Assembly (NCBI GenBank): GCA_036023115.1
Contig: JAYKKT010000048.1
Location: 7,274,501-7,338,500 of the forward strand
Reading direction: 5' to 3'
DNA from: Brasenia schreberi
Lineage: Eukaryota > Streptophyta > Magnoliopsida > Nymphaeales > Cabombaceae
Length of the DNA: 64,000 bases
The position numbers and the translations under genes were made by a program. Every line of letters starts with the position of its first letter. Position 1 is the stretch's first letter. Shown piece after piece: positions 45,112 to 57,701 of the stretch. The notes beneath the pieces are model-generated. The model saw nothing but the letters and a program-made list of their open reading frames with translations, was not told where the DNA came from and searched no databases.

Positions 45112-45185
45112 AATATATATGTGTATATATATATATATGTATGTATAATATATATGTGTATATATATATATATATGTATATATAA
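45080..45185. repeat. (TA)n / TATATGTGTA microsatellite
   Basis: Runs of TA alternate with TGTATGTATAATATATATGTG, with the longer motif repeated twice. A further TATG/TACA-rich stretch lies at 45,410-45,500. Confidence 0.9.
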
Positions 45186-45189
45186 TGGA

Positions 45190-46700
45190 GTCTTAGTTGT
45201 ATAATGGTGTTTGATGTATAATCTTACACAAACATCTTCATTGTTTTATCTTTGACATCAATAGTAAAAATTTGAATTAAATATATCATTGTATCGATTT
45301 ACTTGAATGCAAAGTGATTCGAATTTCCACCGTCAATCTCAAAGATTGAATGATAGAGATGTTAGTATAAGATCATGTACCAAAATACATTATGCAACTA
45401 AGGCACCCTATATATATGTATATATGTATGTATTTGCATACATACATACATACATATATGTGTGTGCTTGTGTATGAATACAAATATATAATACATATAT
45501 AGAGAGAGGGGGGAGGAGAGTATGGTACTTGCAAAAAGCATAGATGTGTACTCTATATGCAATGCAAAGAATGGTTTATTTCAAATCAATGCACATTGTT
45601 GTACGAAAGTTAAGCATATTAATGTGTACTACGTTGTTCCTCATGAATTTGGATGAATATAACACCTCTTTTCGAGATTCAAAATCATTGATTACTCACA
45701 ATACGATGAGAAATTGGGTTGATGATTAGATGTTGTTGACCGAAATTGCGATCAACTTAATTGAACCTTATGTAACAGGTCCAAACCCGACATCAGATCC
45801 ATATAGTATGATGGAGCTATGGTAATTGGATCCCTAAATACAAACATGTGACAATATCTAACCCGGTAACAAAGAGAATTACAAGCAAAGTTTCTTGCAT
45901 GTAAAAGAAACAATCAATGGGATTTGATCCGAATCCAATTGATGTCCAAACTAAAGTAATGCCCACTTCTGAAAATAATCTGAATAAGAAAATCAATATC
46001 CAATATTACCTGCTTTCGCTTACCGTAATCATATTATTTTCGAATTTTCTATAAAGCAGCAAAAAATAAGAGCATTTATACTTGAGATGGATATTTGAGA
46101 TGCATTTAAATAACTTAGGCACTTAGATTGGAAGAGTTCGAAAGTTTGATAACTTTTCGCAAATAAAAAAGATTCGGGGGGCATCTAGTAAATTACCAAA
46201 ATACGAAGAAAACAAAAGCTGTCCTCGAAGATCAAACATGTTCGAAACTTGTCTCCATAAATGGCTGGTTCTGGGTAAGATGGTTCACCACAAACCGAGA
46301 ACGGCAGTTACCTGGTTAGGTTCTGGTTCTGGTTTGAATAAAAAACAGAAAACCAAAAGAAGGTGAAGAAAAATGAAGGAAAAACTTATAAAATGAAACC
46401 AGACCGCAGTTCCAGTTCCGGTTCCAAGGAAGAAGGAAGCACAACTGAATCGGATTTATTAATGGTTCCAACTCTTGTTGGGCGGTTCATTTGCGGCCAG
46501 TTTTTCCCAACCTACCATGTCTACTCCATTTAATTCAAAACAGTTTAACTAAATTAATGAAAATGGTTTCCGTATCTCTATTTCTATGCAAATAAATATT
46601 TGTTAAAGCCTTTTATAATCAATAAATACATCAAAAGAAAGCTAAGAATGAAGTTAATCTCATTAACAATCTTTTAATTGCATCATAGAGCTATTATTAC
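45190..46700. other. Intergenic DNA
   Basis: No gene is seen. At 46,260-46,480 the sequence contains GGTTCTGG/CCGGTTCC-type repeats like those in the AACC-rich MITEs upstream, so it may be another decayed copy, but termini cannot be placed. Confidence 0.35.
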
Positions 46701-47035
46701 CAACTATTATGTTTACTAAAGATATTGAGGTGCATAAGATGTCATTTGCAAATGTAAATATATTGAGATAGGCTTGTACACGATGAAATCATTAGAGAAA
46801 AAGTTGACATGACACAAATAAAAGATAAAATGAGAGTAAAAAGCTTAAAGTGATAGAGTTTGAAAGGCGACTTCAAAAGAAAAGAAGGACCTCAAAAAGG
46901 TGTGAGAAGACTATGATAACCCATAGTCCTGCCTTGTAGAGTTAAATGCTAATAGAACACAAGATCCTACGAAACAATGCCTAAGAATCCATGTAGTTGA
47001 CCCTGCTTATTATGGAAAAAAGCTTGCTTTCGGAT
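46700..47035 (+). mobile_element. Decayed LINE 3' end
   Basis: TTGCAAATGTAAATATATTGAG and ATAAAAGATAAAATGAGAG correspond to LINE C-terminal coding sequence. It ends with AAGAATCCATGTAGTTGACC...TTATGGAAAAAAGC, the family's 3' terminus without the TTG tail. Confidence 0.55.
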
Positions 47036-47276
47036 TTGATAAGCTTTAAATGGTCTTTGAACTTTTGATATTTTTCCATGTCATGAAGAAAATTTTGATT
47101 AAATATCTTATTTAGAATTCTTAACTTATGTGGAAGACAGCCATAGATATTTAAGCTCACCATAAAGTCAAAAAATTAAAGAAAGCTAGTTCAATCATAA
47201 TATATAATGTTATCCAACTGCTTGATATATCTAGAGAAAGAGAAAAGTGATTGCCTTTGTCAACTAACCTTCATAA

Positions 47277-47465
47277 ATGTACATCTTTTCTTTGTTTGCT
47301 CTAAACCACCAGCATCGGGAAGCGAAGAAACCCCACGTAATTCGCTTCGAGCTGGGTCAGCCCATTGGTGGGGTAAAGCTCTCCCAGCACTGGTTTTTTC
47401 ATTCACAAGATTCAAACTCGAGACCTTGCTTAAGGGGTATAATCAAACATGGTACCTAAAAATCA
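47277..47465 (-). mobile_element. SINE-like element with a B-box
   Basis: On the minus strand, AAGCAAGGTCTCGAGTTTGAATC is a B-box-like motif followed by GCTGGGAGAGCTTTACCCCACC and GGCTGACCCAGCTCGAAGCG, an arrangement seen in plant tRNA-derived SINEs. No clear A-box or target duplication is visible. Confidence 0.45.
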
Positions 47466-47509
47466 CATGGCAATGGAATCAAAGAAACTGCACTAAAGAA
47501 ACGGATGGA

Positions 47510-47738
47510 TAGAGATGTCAATTGGGGGGACGGGACGGGCACACCTATACTCGGCCCAACCCGAACCTTAACATGGTGAGTATAGGCACATATAATACAT
47601 GTATATGTTTGTGTGTGTGTGTGTATGTATGTATAAGACATCTTGTCCCCATACCCAAACTCAAGCTTGACCAGGTCGGGTATTCCTCACTCCATTCTGG
47701 CTGGGGTTGCAAGGGTCGGGCCAATATTGCTATCCTTA
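47510..47738. mobile_element. hAT-type MITE (TAGRGATGKCAAT family)
   Basis: The left end TAGAGATGTCAATTGG and the reverse-complemented right end TAAGGATAGCAATATTGG are inverted repeats. The flanks CGGATGGA (47,502-47,509) and GGGATGGA (47,739-47,746) match 7 of 8. The subterminal GGGACGGGACGGG and the complementary CGACC-rich right end are typical of this plant MITE type. A (GT)n/(TATG)n run lies in the middle. Confidence 0.78.
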
Positions 47739-47746
47739 GGGATGGA

Positions 47747-48554
47747 TAGAAACACATATGGTGCTTTAGTTGGAACCTAATGTTCATCGAGCATGTTACC
47801 ACATGACCTAGTTCATGCACGCACACACACACAGACAGTTGGATCTACATTGAGGAAAGATGAGGCATGTGCCTTTACTCAAATTTGGGAAACAAAAAAA
47901 GGCCACAGGTTATAGAAATAACCCACGGTTTTAAGGCGTAGTCTATTATTTAGGTTTTTCATGGGCTATCGTATGATCTTTTCCCTGACCACAAAACGCT
48001 CATGGCAGCCCATGGGAAACAAGATGAGCTGCCTGTGGTTCGGCTTGTTCAACTTGTCTGAAACTCTTCTATTCAGTTGCGTGTAGCTACATGAACAGGC
48101 TATGAATATGTGGTTTTCTATATGAACTGGACTCATATAGCTGGTCCAGTTGACTCTCTATATATATCTATATCTATATATATTCTATATATCTATCTAT
48201 CTATATGACCGTCACACTGGTTGAACAGGAAACAGGCCATGGGACCACTTCAGTCCACAATCTAGATCAGGATGGAAAAAAATGGTGAAGAACCGATGAA
48301 TTGGCCGGTTGGATCGAAACCAAGAACCAGGAGCCGATCGGTTTTGATGCACTTGTTGACAACTAGATGAGCCCAAACAGCCTATGCTCGGGTCATTGAG
48401 CTTGTTTATCAGCCCATCCCATGCCTAACTCAAACTGAAAATTGTCTGGGTGATATGATACTGATTCTAATATGCTATAGAATGGATTTTCGATCTTTAT
48501 TAAAAGCTTTCTGTGAAAATGGTATACAAGATCCCCAAACACTGCTTTCATCAA
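47747..48554. other. Intergenic DNA with element relics
   Basis: It contains a CAGTTGGATCTACATTGAG relic at 47,835 (terminus of the GGATCTA MITE family), a (TATC)n stretch at 48,160-48,205, and AACCGG-type repeats at 48,210-48,350. No gene. Confidence 0.4.
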
Positions 48555-51500
48555 TTATGAAGGTTTCTCACTTACCTCCACTACTGGGACATACATGATA
48601 ATTTGTGTGTCTGGATTGCTTATACCAACTTCCTTTGCATCATCCTCATTGTGTGCAGCTGCTCTTAACACTTCCTTAAACTTACTTATCTTGTCCTCTA
48701 GCTTGAACAGTCTTTCCATCATATCAAAGAGCGTCTGTTTCTTGGCATCCCTCTCACACACCATAGAAGTTGCTTCGGGTGCTGAAGTAGGATTCCAAGT
48801 TGCTCGGCTTCCAGAAACCCTCACCTTTTTCTTTCTTAGAGGGCCTGAAACCATATTTCTAAACCAGAAACTAACCTGGAAAAGCCATGCCATAACAATT
48901 TAGTTCAGGAGATGAAACCAGAGGAATGATACATTCAGAACTATGTCATAGCATTGAATATCAGACCTAAGTATCAAATGCTCAAGTTCAAGACTTGGAG
49001 GAGGCTAAGCATGTACAGAATCTCAGCCAAAGATGAATATTAGTTAATTACTATGGGTTATTAGCACTAATATACTATAAGAAAAGAGATATACATTACA
49101 ATGAAAAGGGAAAGACATAATGACTAATGAAACGAACAAGGTGAGGGGAATCTCTAAAGCATATATTCATTTTTCTGGCGTCTGCTTTATAACACAGACA
49201 TATAAAACTTTAAGAAAAACTCACTGTCATTGAATCCACAAATAGGAAAGCTTCCATCTTACAGACTTGAATAGGGAAAATGCAGAATTCAACATAATAA
49301 AGCATGATAATATGACAGTTAACAAGCTTTTCGTTCCAAGGGTAAAAGATTCAGGCTTTTCCAGCTTATTCATTTTCAGTTTTGTTCTCTCAGATCCTTT
49401 TACAGAGACAAGTTTGATCAATAACTCTAATACCTGTTAGAAATTGCAAGTCCCCGAGGAAAGTTAATGCCAAGAAAAGGAAAAGACAAAATTGCAAAAT
49501 AACTCTAGGTTCGTCCAAGTTTGTATGACGGGAAATTCCAGTTTAATTTGCTCATCGGACCATACATACTAATCTTGATGAGAAATTCAGCTTGCCGCAT
49601 CTTGTTGTATCCATGTCCATGTGACATAGGCCCAAGGCCATTGTATGGTTCAACATCTGCATCATAGTTACATGGTCCTGAAAGATGCTAACATGGTCCT
49701 GCGGTCCATTACTTAAACTATTATGTAAGAAAGAATGTTCACTATTCACTTAACAAATCAACAGAAATTCTGTGCATCAGACGAGCACAGAAAGGCGCAT
49801 AAAGAATAACCAGAGAAAAAAAAAATCCAGTGGCTTGAGCAGAGATGAAGGAGGCTCTAGCCCGTAGCCATTGATCCAATGCATTCATGCCTTTTGGGAG
49901 CAAGCTCAAAGCTTTCCAAACGATAATTGATTCATGATAGTTTATGTACAAGAGTCCACTCACCTGGTAATAGGGTACATGCAACCGTCTTGATAACCTA
50001 CGCTTGAGAGACACTGAAGGTTTCTGATTCTCGAGAAATACAGACTGAAGTGTCTGCAGAATAAGATACAATTTCAAATGGAACTTTGTCAAAATATTTG
50101 AGAATAATGGCAAGGGAAATATCATATATTGGAGAGCAAGTTCTTATCCACATTATTTAGGCAGGCAACAAGTTTTCCTAATTATAGGGTGCTAACTGAC
50201 ATTAAGAAGTCCAATAAGAGGGCATTCTTTATGCATGTTCAAACTACCTCAATTACATTCTGTGGCAGAAAAGCTGGTCCTTTCCTTTCTTTCTCTGAGG
50301 AAACGGTCATTTTTGACCTCCTCCTGTAAACAATCTCCGAACTTTCAGAAACTTGGACCCTGGATACAGTAGGCGAAGAGCTTGCAACAGGCAAGACGGC
50401 TGCTTGATCTACATCAGTAGTCTTCCTCATTTCTCCCATTTGCGCGGTACTCTGAGATTCTTTTGTAGGTTCTTCCTGTAACCGTTGATGAAAGTGCTCT
50501 TTTCAATTTTAGAACCAGACAAGAAAGTGAAACATTTAGTCCCAGAGTGAAAACTAACAGGAACATTAATCTCATCTTGAGTTTGAACGAAATGGATACA
50601 CATTACTTCACAGTCATGGACATGAACCATCATTCTGAATGTTGATCCTCAAATTGAGAAAGAAATCATGGTAGAAGATCTTTGTTGATGGTATAAGCAT
50701 AACCTAGAATACCATTCCCAGATGAAGCTAATCTGACATTTCACTACTAGACCAACTATGAGCCTGGCCCTTTGCTTTTCCTTTATCAAGTATCTATACA
50801 CAACAAGACAGGTTGTTCTCATACATAAGTTTAATGGAACTAATTTAACCTGCTTGTTTTACATGTTCCTAATTGGAAGTGTCAAAAACGGTCAGTCCAT
50901 GATTCAGCAGAACCTCTTGGAGTGATGCAGTGGTCAGGAAGACATTTTATTTGGCAGTAAGGGGATGGTTTTCCCGGATGTTATATCAGAAAGCGGTTTT
51001 CAACAATGATAACATGCAAGAAGAGGGTGAAATTAGATAGGTGCAGGCCGCTACTTGAGGAGTGATTCAAGAGCGCAACCACCCTGGGTTTTCTGTTGGT
51101 TCCTTCCTTAAATGGAATCTACTAAAAAAAGCATCCTCCTTGTATAGGAGAAGAAAAGCTTTTGATTATCAGCCAACAAAACCTAGTTTAGGGAAAGGTT
51201 TCGTTTTGGAATTCAGTTAAAGTTTGAAAGCTCAAGTATGTTGAAGGATAGATCTTGTGAACGTCATCCAAGATGAGGATTCTGCATCTGACCGCCGGAT
51301 AGAGGAAGATGGTCTCAAGCATCAGCGGGAAGTTACTGTAAGCATATGTTTTCTACTGTTCAACATATACAAGGAAGCTAATCCCAAAACAACTAAAAAT
51401 AACAAAACTTCAACAACCACTAAGGGCTGAAAGACATAAAAAAAATTAGGTGGTGTATAAACACTGTTAGAAGGTGGACTGATATTTTCTATTATTTCTT

Positions 51501-54500
51501 TTATGTATGCAAGCACAAAGTCCAGATGCAGACAATGCCATGAGCATCCATAAATTAGAAAGAATATGAACAATTTCTTTTCAAAAGTTATCTTTTGTTT
51601 ATAAGAGATGGCATGGACCTGATAAAACATGGATAATTTATCGAGATAAAAAACAACTAAAGATCATGGTTGTTTATTTGAGAGCCATGCAGGAGAAGAA
51701 TCATATTACAAATTTGATTTCTGCTCATTAAGTGTTTTTTATCATTAAGAAATGACAAGGAAATAGAGCCTAGAGAAGGTCAACGCTCATTGTGGCAGTT
51801 ATGGACTCCCAGAGACAAAAAGAAATGAACATTGATGGTAATAGAAACTAATAATTGATTTAAACTACCGTACTAAATGATTTGATATTTATTACATGAA
51901 AGAGACAATCTGCGAAGGTCATGTGACCATTAAATGGACAAAAGTCTTCTCTTTCCTATTTTCTAACCAAGCATGTATAGATATTGAAAGCAATTTAGAA
52001 AATGGAGTGAATCAGATGCACCATTTTCAGGCAATTGGAAGCTCCTGATGAATGAGAAATTTAAATAAATGGAAACTGGAAACAATTGAATTCAACAATG
52101 TTACCAGTTTAGCATAGTTATCATATACCAAACACATTGGAAGCATAACATCACCTTTCTCGATTTGAGTGCTGTATATCTAGCATTTTTAAACCACTTG
52201 TTAACCTGCCAATAGAAAATTGTGAAATTTCAAAAAAAAAATGTATTATGAAAGTTAGGTTTATAAGAACAATTCATGACATAAAAGCAAACATATCATC
52301 TTTACATAGTATGAGAAGGGCCATCTCAGAAATCCTAGTGGTACTGTTAAGATGTCACATTGGCCCCGAGGGCCTAGCCGAATGGCCCCTGGTGCCAGGC
52401 CATCAGTAGCCACTGCTATCAGGTCCCAAATAGCTAGCCATTGGGGGCTGGCTGGGTACTGCTCCCACTCTCTCTCTCTTCTCTCCCTTCTTCCTAATAT
52501 AAACTCTCCTATATACGCTCTTTAGAATACACTTTTATGGCTGATTAATAAGATTGATTTTCGTTACTTTTAATGTACCTTTGTTGTACTAGAATGAGAT
52601 TATAGCCTTTTCTAAAGCTTTGTGATAGTGACATTGTGATGATATTTATTCATCGATATTCCGCTGCTACATTAAAGCATTGTCTTCGTTACATGGTATC
52701 AAAGCCATTCATGATCATGAGAATGTAATTCGTTCTCTAAAAAAGCATACCAATCAGATTTTTCATCTCTTTGTAACTTTACCTTTTTAAATTTCATTTC
52801 TCCTTAAAAAATAGAGGAGAAAGGAGGGTTTAACTTTCGTCTAACACCCTCAAACTACAAAACATGGACCTAATCCATGAAAAACTTTGATCAAATGAGT
52901 GAAATATATAGAAAGCTTATGAAAAACTCACATTTCATTTCATGTAACACCATGATGGGATTAATTAACTTGGAAGAAGTATCACTCTATCAGACATTTT
53001 GACATTGCAAGAAAATAGGACTTGGACCCCCATAATGTGTTAGTTTGGGATCACCTAAATGCTTATTCCCTATAAACAGTTGCAGTTCAACAATGAGGCT
53101 TTCCTTTGATACCTTTTCATATGGAAGATTCAATTGCTTCGACAACTTCTCTTTAAACTCTTTCGGTGGGAGCTCATTTTCAGTGAATGTTGCACGAAGC
53201 TTCTGCTTTATTCAACAGGAAGGCAAATTAAACTTGTGTCACTAAATAACAACATAGATGCAAAAACGTATATTTGAGACAAGGAAACTAGGTTTTCCAA
53301 AATCTGATAAATTCAAATCCATGCCCAGCAGAATGTGCTTAGTTGCCTATAAGTACAAGAAATAATGCAGACAATATGCAAATAAAGTCAAAGAATATTA
53401 AACATTTACCTCAGCTGCATTCGAAGGAATCCTAAATTTCTTCTTATCTTTAATACTTGGTGACTTCTTTTCACTATCTCTTGTAAAATCTGTGCATAAA
53501 TTCTCGTCTGCATCATTAGGCGGAGCAGGTGAAGCACCTGTTTCATGGTTCTCCTCTTTTCTCTTTCTTCTTCTATGAGGCCCCCAGTCTTCATCTTCAC
53601 TAATATGCTCAGTTTCACATGGTCCCTTTCCAAACATCTCCTAGAAATATTGATCATAAAGAAGCAAGAAATCATGATATTGTTCCTTGATACATCATTC
53701 ACACAATTTTCTTCTCATTTGGTTAGTTGATACATATCATTAGTAAGGAAGTTAGGTGCACTTACATCATATAATTTTTTATAATCAACATCATTCCTTT
53801 TCCTTCTTCTTTTATGTTTAGGATCAATGTCAGCTTCATTATCAGAATTTATGTTGATGGCAGAATCAAGAGGACCATCATTAATCTCCTCTGTTCTTTG
53901 AGGTTCATTGGAATCGCCATTTAGATTTTCATCAAGAAAAGAAATCCCATCTTCATAGATGTCCTCATCAGATGACCAAAATGATAATGACCCGCTTGAA
54001 CTACTAGAGTCACCTTCCTGCAGATCTTCAAAGCCTTGTTCTTTGTCCAGCACCTCATTTCTTTCAGGATCATAGTCGTCATCTTCAGAATCATCAGAAG
54101 GCCACTCTTCCCCATAATTTAAGGCTGCATTGATTCCATCCTGACTGACTGTTGCTTCCTTAAAAACATCCTAATATATCATGAGAAAGCAAGAAGGGTT
54201 AAAACAAAAAAGTAAAAGACAACTAGCCTGACAATGGAAAAGAAGGAAGACCAAACCTCCCAACTGTTAGACATGGAAAATTTGGTACCGAGATATGCAT
54301 TGAGAGTGTCTAATATTTCCATCTTGCATTCACAAAACTTGCAAAACCATCCTTCATCTCCAGGAGGAACTGTAAAGTTCGAGATAGTTAATGCTTTGTA
54401 TAAGTAACAAGAAAGGCCAATAACCAATTTCCACAAAAACAAAAGGAAGGCAAATAACCAAGAAGTACCAGGAGTATATACAACTGAGATGAGACAATCT

Positions 54501-57500
54501 CCAGGGCGAAACTATAGTTGCATGCATTAGGAAATGCTGCTGGTTCAGGATAGGGTCAACTAGTGGAAAATGGAGCTCACAACGGATTCAAGAAAACTAA
54601 TCACTTGTTTAAAATTAAGAAAGCATGATATTGTATAAAGTTCTTTCACTTGCTATTGTTATCATTCTGTAACATGTTACAATATACAATTTCACAATCA
54701 TATACTTTATCATATTAGAAAAAATTCAGATTATCAAATAAACAATTTTTAAAGAAAATTTCATTTTTATTCACTACCTCTGTGCAACTCATATTCATAA
54801 AAATATCATGATTAATATTTGCTGCAAGAACATTCATAAAACAAACACACATAGAGTCTCAGAATTTGAAAGAAACCAAGATATCAACCAAACCTTATGG
54901 TACACGATCTGCATAAAAAAATTATTTTGCTAGTATCTACATTTAAATTCATCCAACCAAAGCATTTCACGGACATAATTTATGTAGATTCTTATTCTAA
55001 CCAAACCGACTCAATTGCATATGGTGCATAACGATGAATTGAATTACAAATGACAGGTTATGCTTACTATCTTCAGTGGCTAATGGAGGATCCAGGCATT
55101 TCTGGTGGAAGGCACAATTGCAGGTCCCATCACAAAGAATAATGTCATTATCTGGAGAAGCATGTTGCAGTTTGCATTTTGCACAAAAGATCTGGCATTC
55201 AAGACACCATTCTCAGATATGGATATACATGCAAAGCTTTATGCACTAAATGATGAGCACTGTGCTAGGAGTGGAATACAACATAAAGATGGGGATAGTG
55301 AAATGTTCAAGAGAGACTTGTAACAATTTATTGCTACTTTTATATGGTTTTACAGATCTTCCAATTGAACAATCTTTTGATTCAACAAATCTCTCTCTCT
55401 CTCTCCTCTGAGTTGTTTCAAGCCATTAGATACAGTGCAGCATCTAACACAGCGCACAAACAAAATACATTCTTAAATGAAAATTTCACACCAATGGGCA
55501 CCGTCAACAAAAGAATATCTCTGACTACAACTGCTAATCATAGAACCATTAACGAACTAGTTCTCTTTATTATTGTCACAAAGAAAAAAAGAAACAGCCT
55601 ACAGATGGAAAGCATACATTTCTAGTTGTTCTAATACTTCAACATTATAACATTAAAGAAAGAAATGCTACACCTTTACCAAGAATTTTCTGGGAATGAC
55701 CATAACTGAGGAATGTCAGGAAAAAAAAAGGCAGGAAAATCCATATTTGAACCGTGTAGTGACTACATTCTAAGATAATAGTTCAGAATAGGCTGCACAT
55801 AAAGATGAACTTGCCACTAGGTCAAGTAGGTGATGACTGTTGTTAGACAAAATAAAATACTTTATAGACAGAATCTGCAGAAGCACAAGTTGCTCCATAC
55901 ATGTTCATGGAAGACAGATCCATCCTGGGCCATGACGGAATCTCCAATGCACCCTTCAGAACTCAGCAGATCTAGCTGGCGCATTGCATCACGAATGCCC
56001 AGCTTGCATTTCAGTATCTGTTCTTCAGCTCTTTTCAATTCCTTTTCAGGTTTGATTTTTTCTCGGCTGTAATAAGCACATTTTACGCTTGAGTTGCTTC
56101 ACCAAAACAAGTATATTACCCATCACTTCAGCTTTTTCAAAGCATATATGCATTTAGAAACATAACAACAGCCAGAATTCGGAAGCAACGTGAAGGAAAT
56201 CAGATAAGCATTTATCTATAGTTAATCTCAAAGTCAATTTCATAAAAGTGTAACGAAAAATAGGAAAAGATTAGCGTACAATACAATTTCAATCATTAGA
56301 ATTAAGACATTCTGCAGTACTAAAACATGCCAAAAAACACTACACACATTTATTGAACCGTATCATCAGATAAAATTGCTCTCAGTGAGAAACAGAGACA
56401 AGGTGTCATTGCATGACAAGGGATATATTAAGTAACAAAGTATGAACTCAGATGGCTGGTATGACAATCCAAAGGGTGTGACGCACTATCTGTCTCAAAG
56501 AGTGGTTCTCATTTTCTACAAGAATACCTTAAGACATCAAGTTCTGGTGAATTGACCAGAAAGAGTTGCGAAAGAATATAAAATTTTATTATTTATTAAC
56601 ATTTCTATGCAAAATTGTCAAAAATCTCTTTTAAAGGGTAGAAATGTCTGAAGATACAAATGATACAACTCCAAATGCCAGCACAATGTGCGAGACAAAG
56701 TGAAGTTTCCAATAAATTGTTGAGAGAGATAAAAAAGAATACACAACATTTTTATGCTAAGTGAAGCTTGGATCAAAGAAGTAAATGCCGTCTCAAAAAG
56801 AAGCAACTCCACATCATGAGATAGGAAACCAAACCGCTTTCTGGAACTTAACCCTGCCATTAAAAGGCAATGACTGACCTGGAATTTTTTTTTAGGATAT
56901 GGTGTATAACCCATACTTTTTCGGAGAAGGGGAAATATGTAGTATAGCCTACAGATTCTTTCATGGGCCGCACTTTTGGTTAATTTTCTGAAATTTGGTA
57001 GATGGATGCCTTACTTCAACTCAATGTGGATCTGTCACTGTTGGAAGGTGAACTTAAATGGAACAAAATCCTTGCTTTGAGAGGAACAACATCACATTCA
57101 AATACCAAAGAGATAGTACATGTCATTTGACATACCTCTGGCCCTTCCAGCCTTCCCCAGAGTATGCATCAATAAGGTTGTGCTCCAGCCTCATTTTGAT
57201 AAGAAGGTATTTTGTTCTTCTCTGCAGCCGAGATGCTTCGTCTTTATGGACAGTCTGCTTCTTACCTTTCTGCTTTCTTCTTCTCTTGTTCTTTTGAACT
57301 CCATCATCTACACCATCTTTTCCCTTTCCTTCACTACTAAATTGAAGTGATTTCTCATCACTATTCTTGGTCAAAGGCCGCCGTCTTGCATAGCATTTAT
57401 AGGAGGTTTTCTGCAGGTCCTTTTTAACCGACTTGATTTTTTGGACATGCCTTCTTTTAATTTCGTCATGCTGAACAGGAACTTTCTCCTTCATATCACC

Positions 57501-57701
57501 AGACAGCTTTTTAGAAGACTCGGGAAGTTTTTCCTTAGTTCGAGCTGAATGAAGTGCCTTTGCACATGACTTTGGTTTGAGCCGATATTTCCTCGTTATC
57601 ATCTTCTGTGGTGCAGAGTTTATTTTGAACCCCATCAATCTCTTCATAGATGAGGGCTTCCTTGACAATGGCTGCTTCGCTATCTTTCCAGCACCTTGCA
57701 T
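48555..57701 (-). CDS. HAT3.1: PHD-finger homeodomain protein, HAT3.1/PRHA-like, with a second homeodomain-like block
   Basis: Coding exons, 5' to 3' on the minus strand: 57701-57136, 56066-55901, 55191-55068, 54369-54257, 54170-53766, 53640-53410, 53202-53113, 52205-52155, 50475-50248, 50053-49964 and 48875-48555. All have GT-AG junctions and compatible phases; the product is 794 aa. Order: basic N-terminus; conserved [23 protein letters not shown] finger at about 246-310 (CAKC ... [13 protein letters not shown] ... WFCKFCEC); acidic region ([15 protein letters not shown]); homeodomain at about 524-582 ([14 protein letters not shown]); homeodomain-like block at about 646-705 (WFRNM); C-terminal coiled coil. 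PHD fingers read histone tails and homeodomains bind DNA, so a nuclear regulator is likely. The ATG follows an in-frame TAG. GTGGAG|GTAAGT near the end could be a donor for an alternative C-terminus. Confidence 0.88.
48875..50053 (-). other. Homeobox-like block 2, exons 10 and 11 of the HAT3.1-like gene
   Basis: Exon 50,053-49,964 is again exactly 30 codons ([13 protein letters not shown] ... LHVPYYQ), and the next exon starts [17 protein letters not shown]. Aligned without gaps to block 1, 11 of 30 and 6 of 17 residues are identical, and the preceding exon ends FLPQNVIE as block 1 ends RIPSNAAE. Lengths, phases and intron positions coincide. Confidence 0.8.
52155..53202 (-). other. Homeobox block 1, exons 7 and 8 of the HAT3.1-like gene
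   Basis: Exon 53,202-53,113 is exactly 30 codons, beginning KLRATFTEN and ending LNLPYEK. Exon 52,205-52,155 is 17 codons, [17 protein letters not shown], covering recognition helix 3 with the W-F-x-N core. Both introns are phase 0. The preceding exon ends FRIPSNAAE. Confidence 0.9.
52345..52990 (+). mobile_element. Copia LTR plus primer-binding site and gag start in a HAT3.1-like intron
   Basis: The LTR is 52,345-52,693 (TGTTAAGATG...CGTTACA), followed immediately by TGGTATCAAAGCC at 52,694, an initiator-Met primer-binding site with one change. The sequence after 52,800 has gag-like codons ([16 protein letters not shown]; stops interrupt). The remainder of the element is missing. It sits antisense in the intron that splits homeodomain 1 (53,112-52,206). 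Confidence 0.75.
56880..57045. mobile_element. MITE relic in a HAT3.1-like intron
   Basis: The reverse complement starts CAGTGACAGATCCACATTGAG, the terminus of the CARTGGCRGATCTA family. The other end is not identifiable. It lies in the intron 57,135-56,067. Confidence 0.4.
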
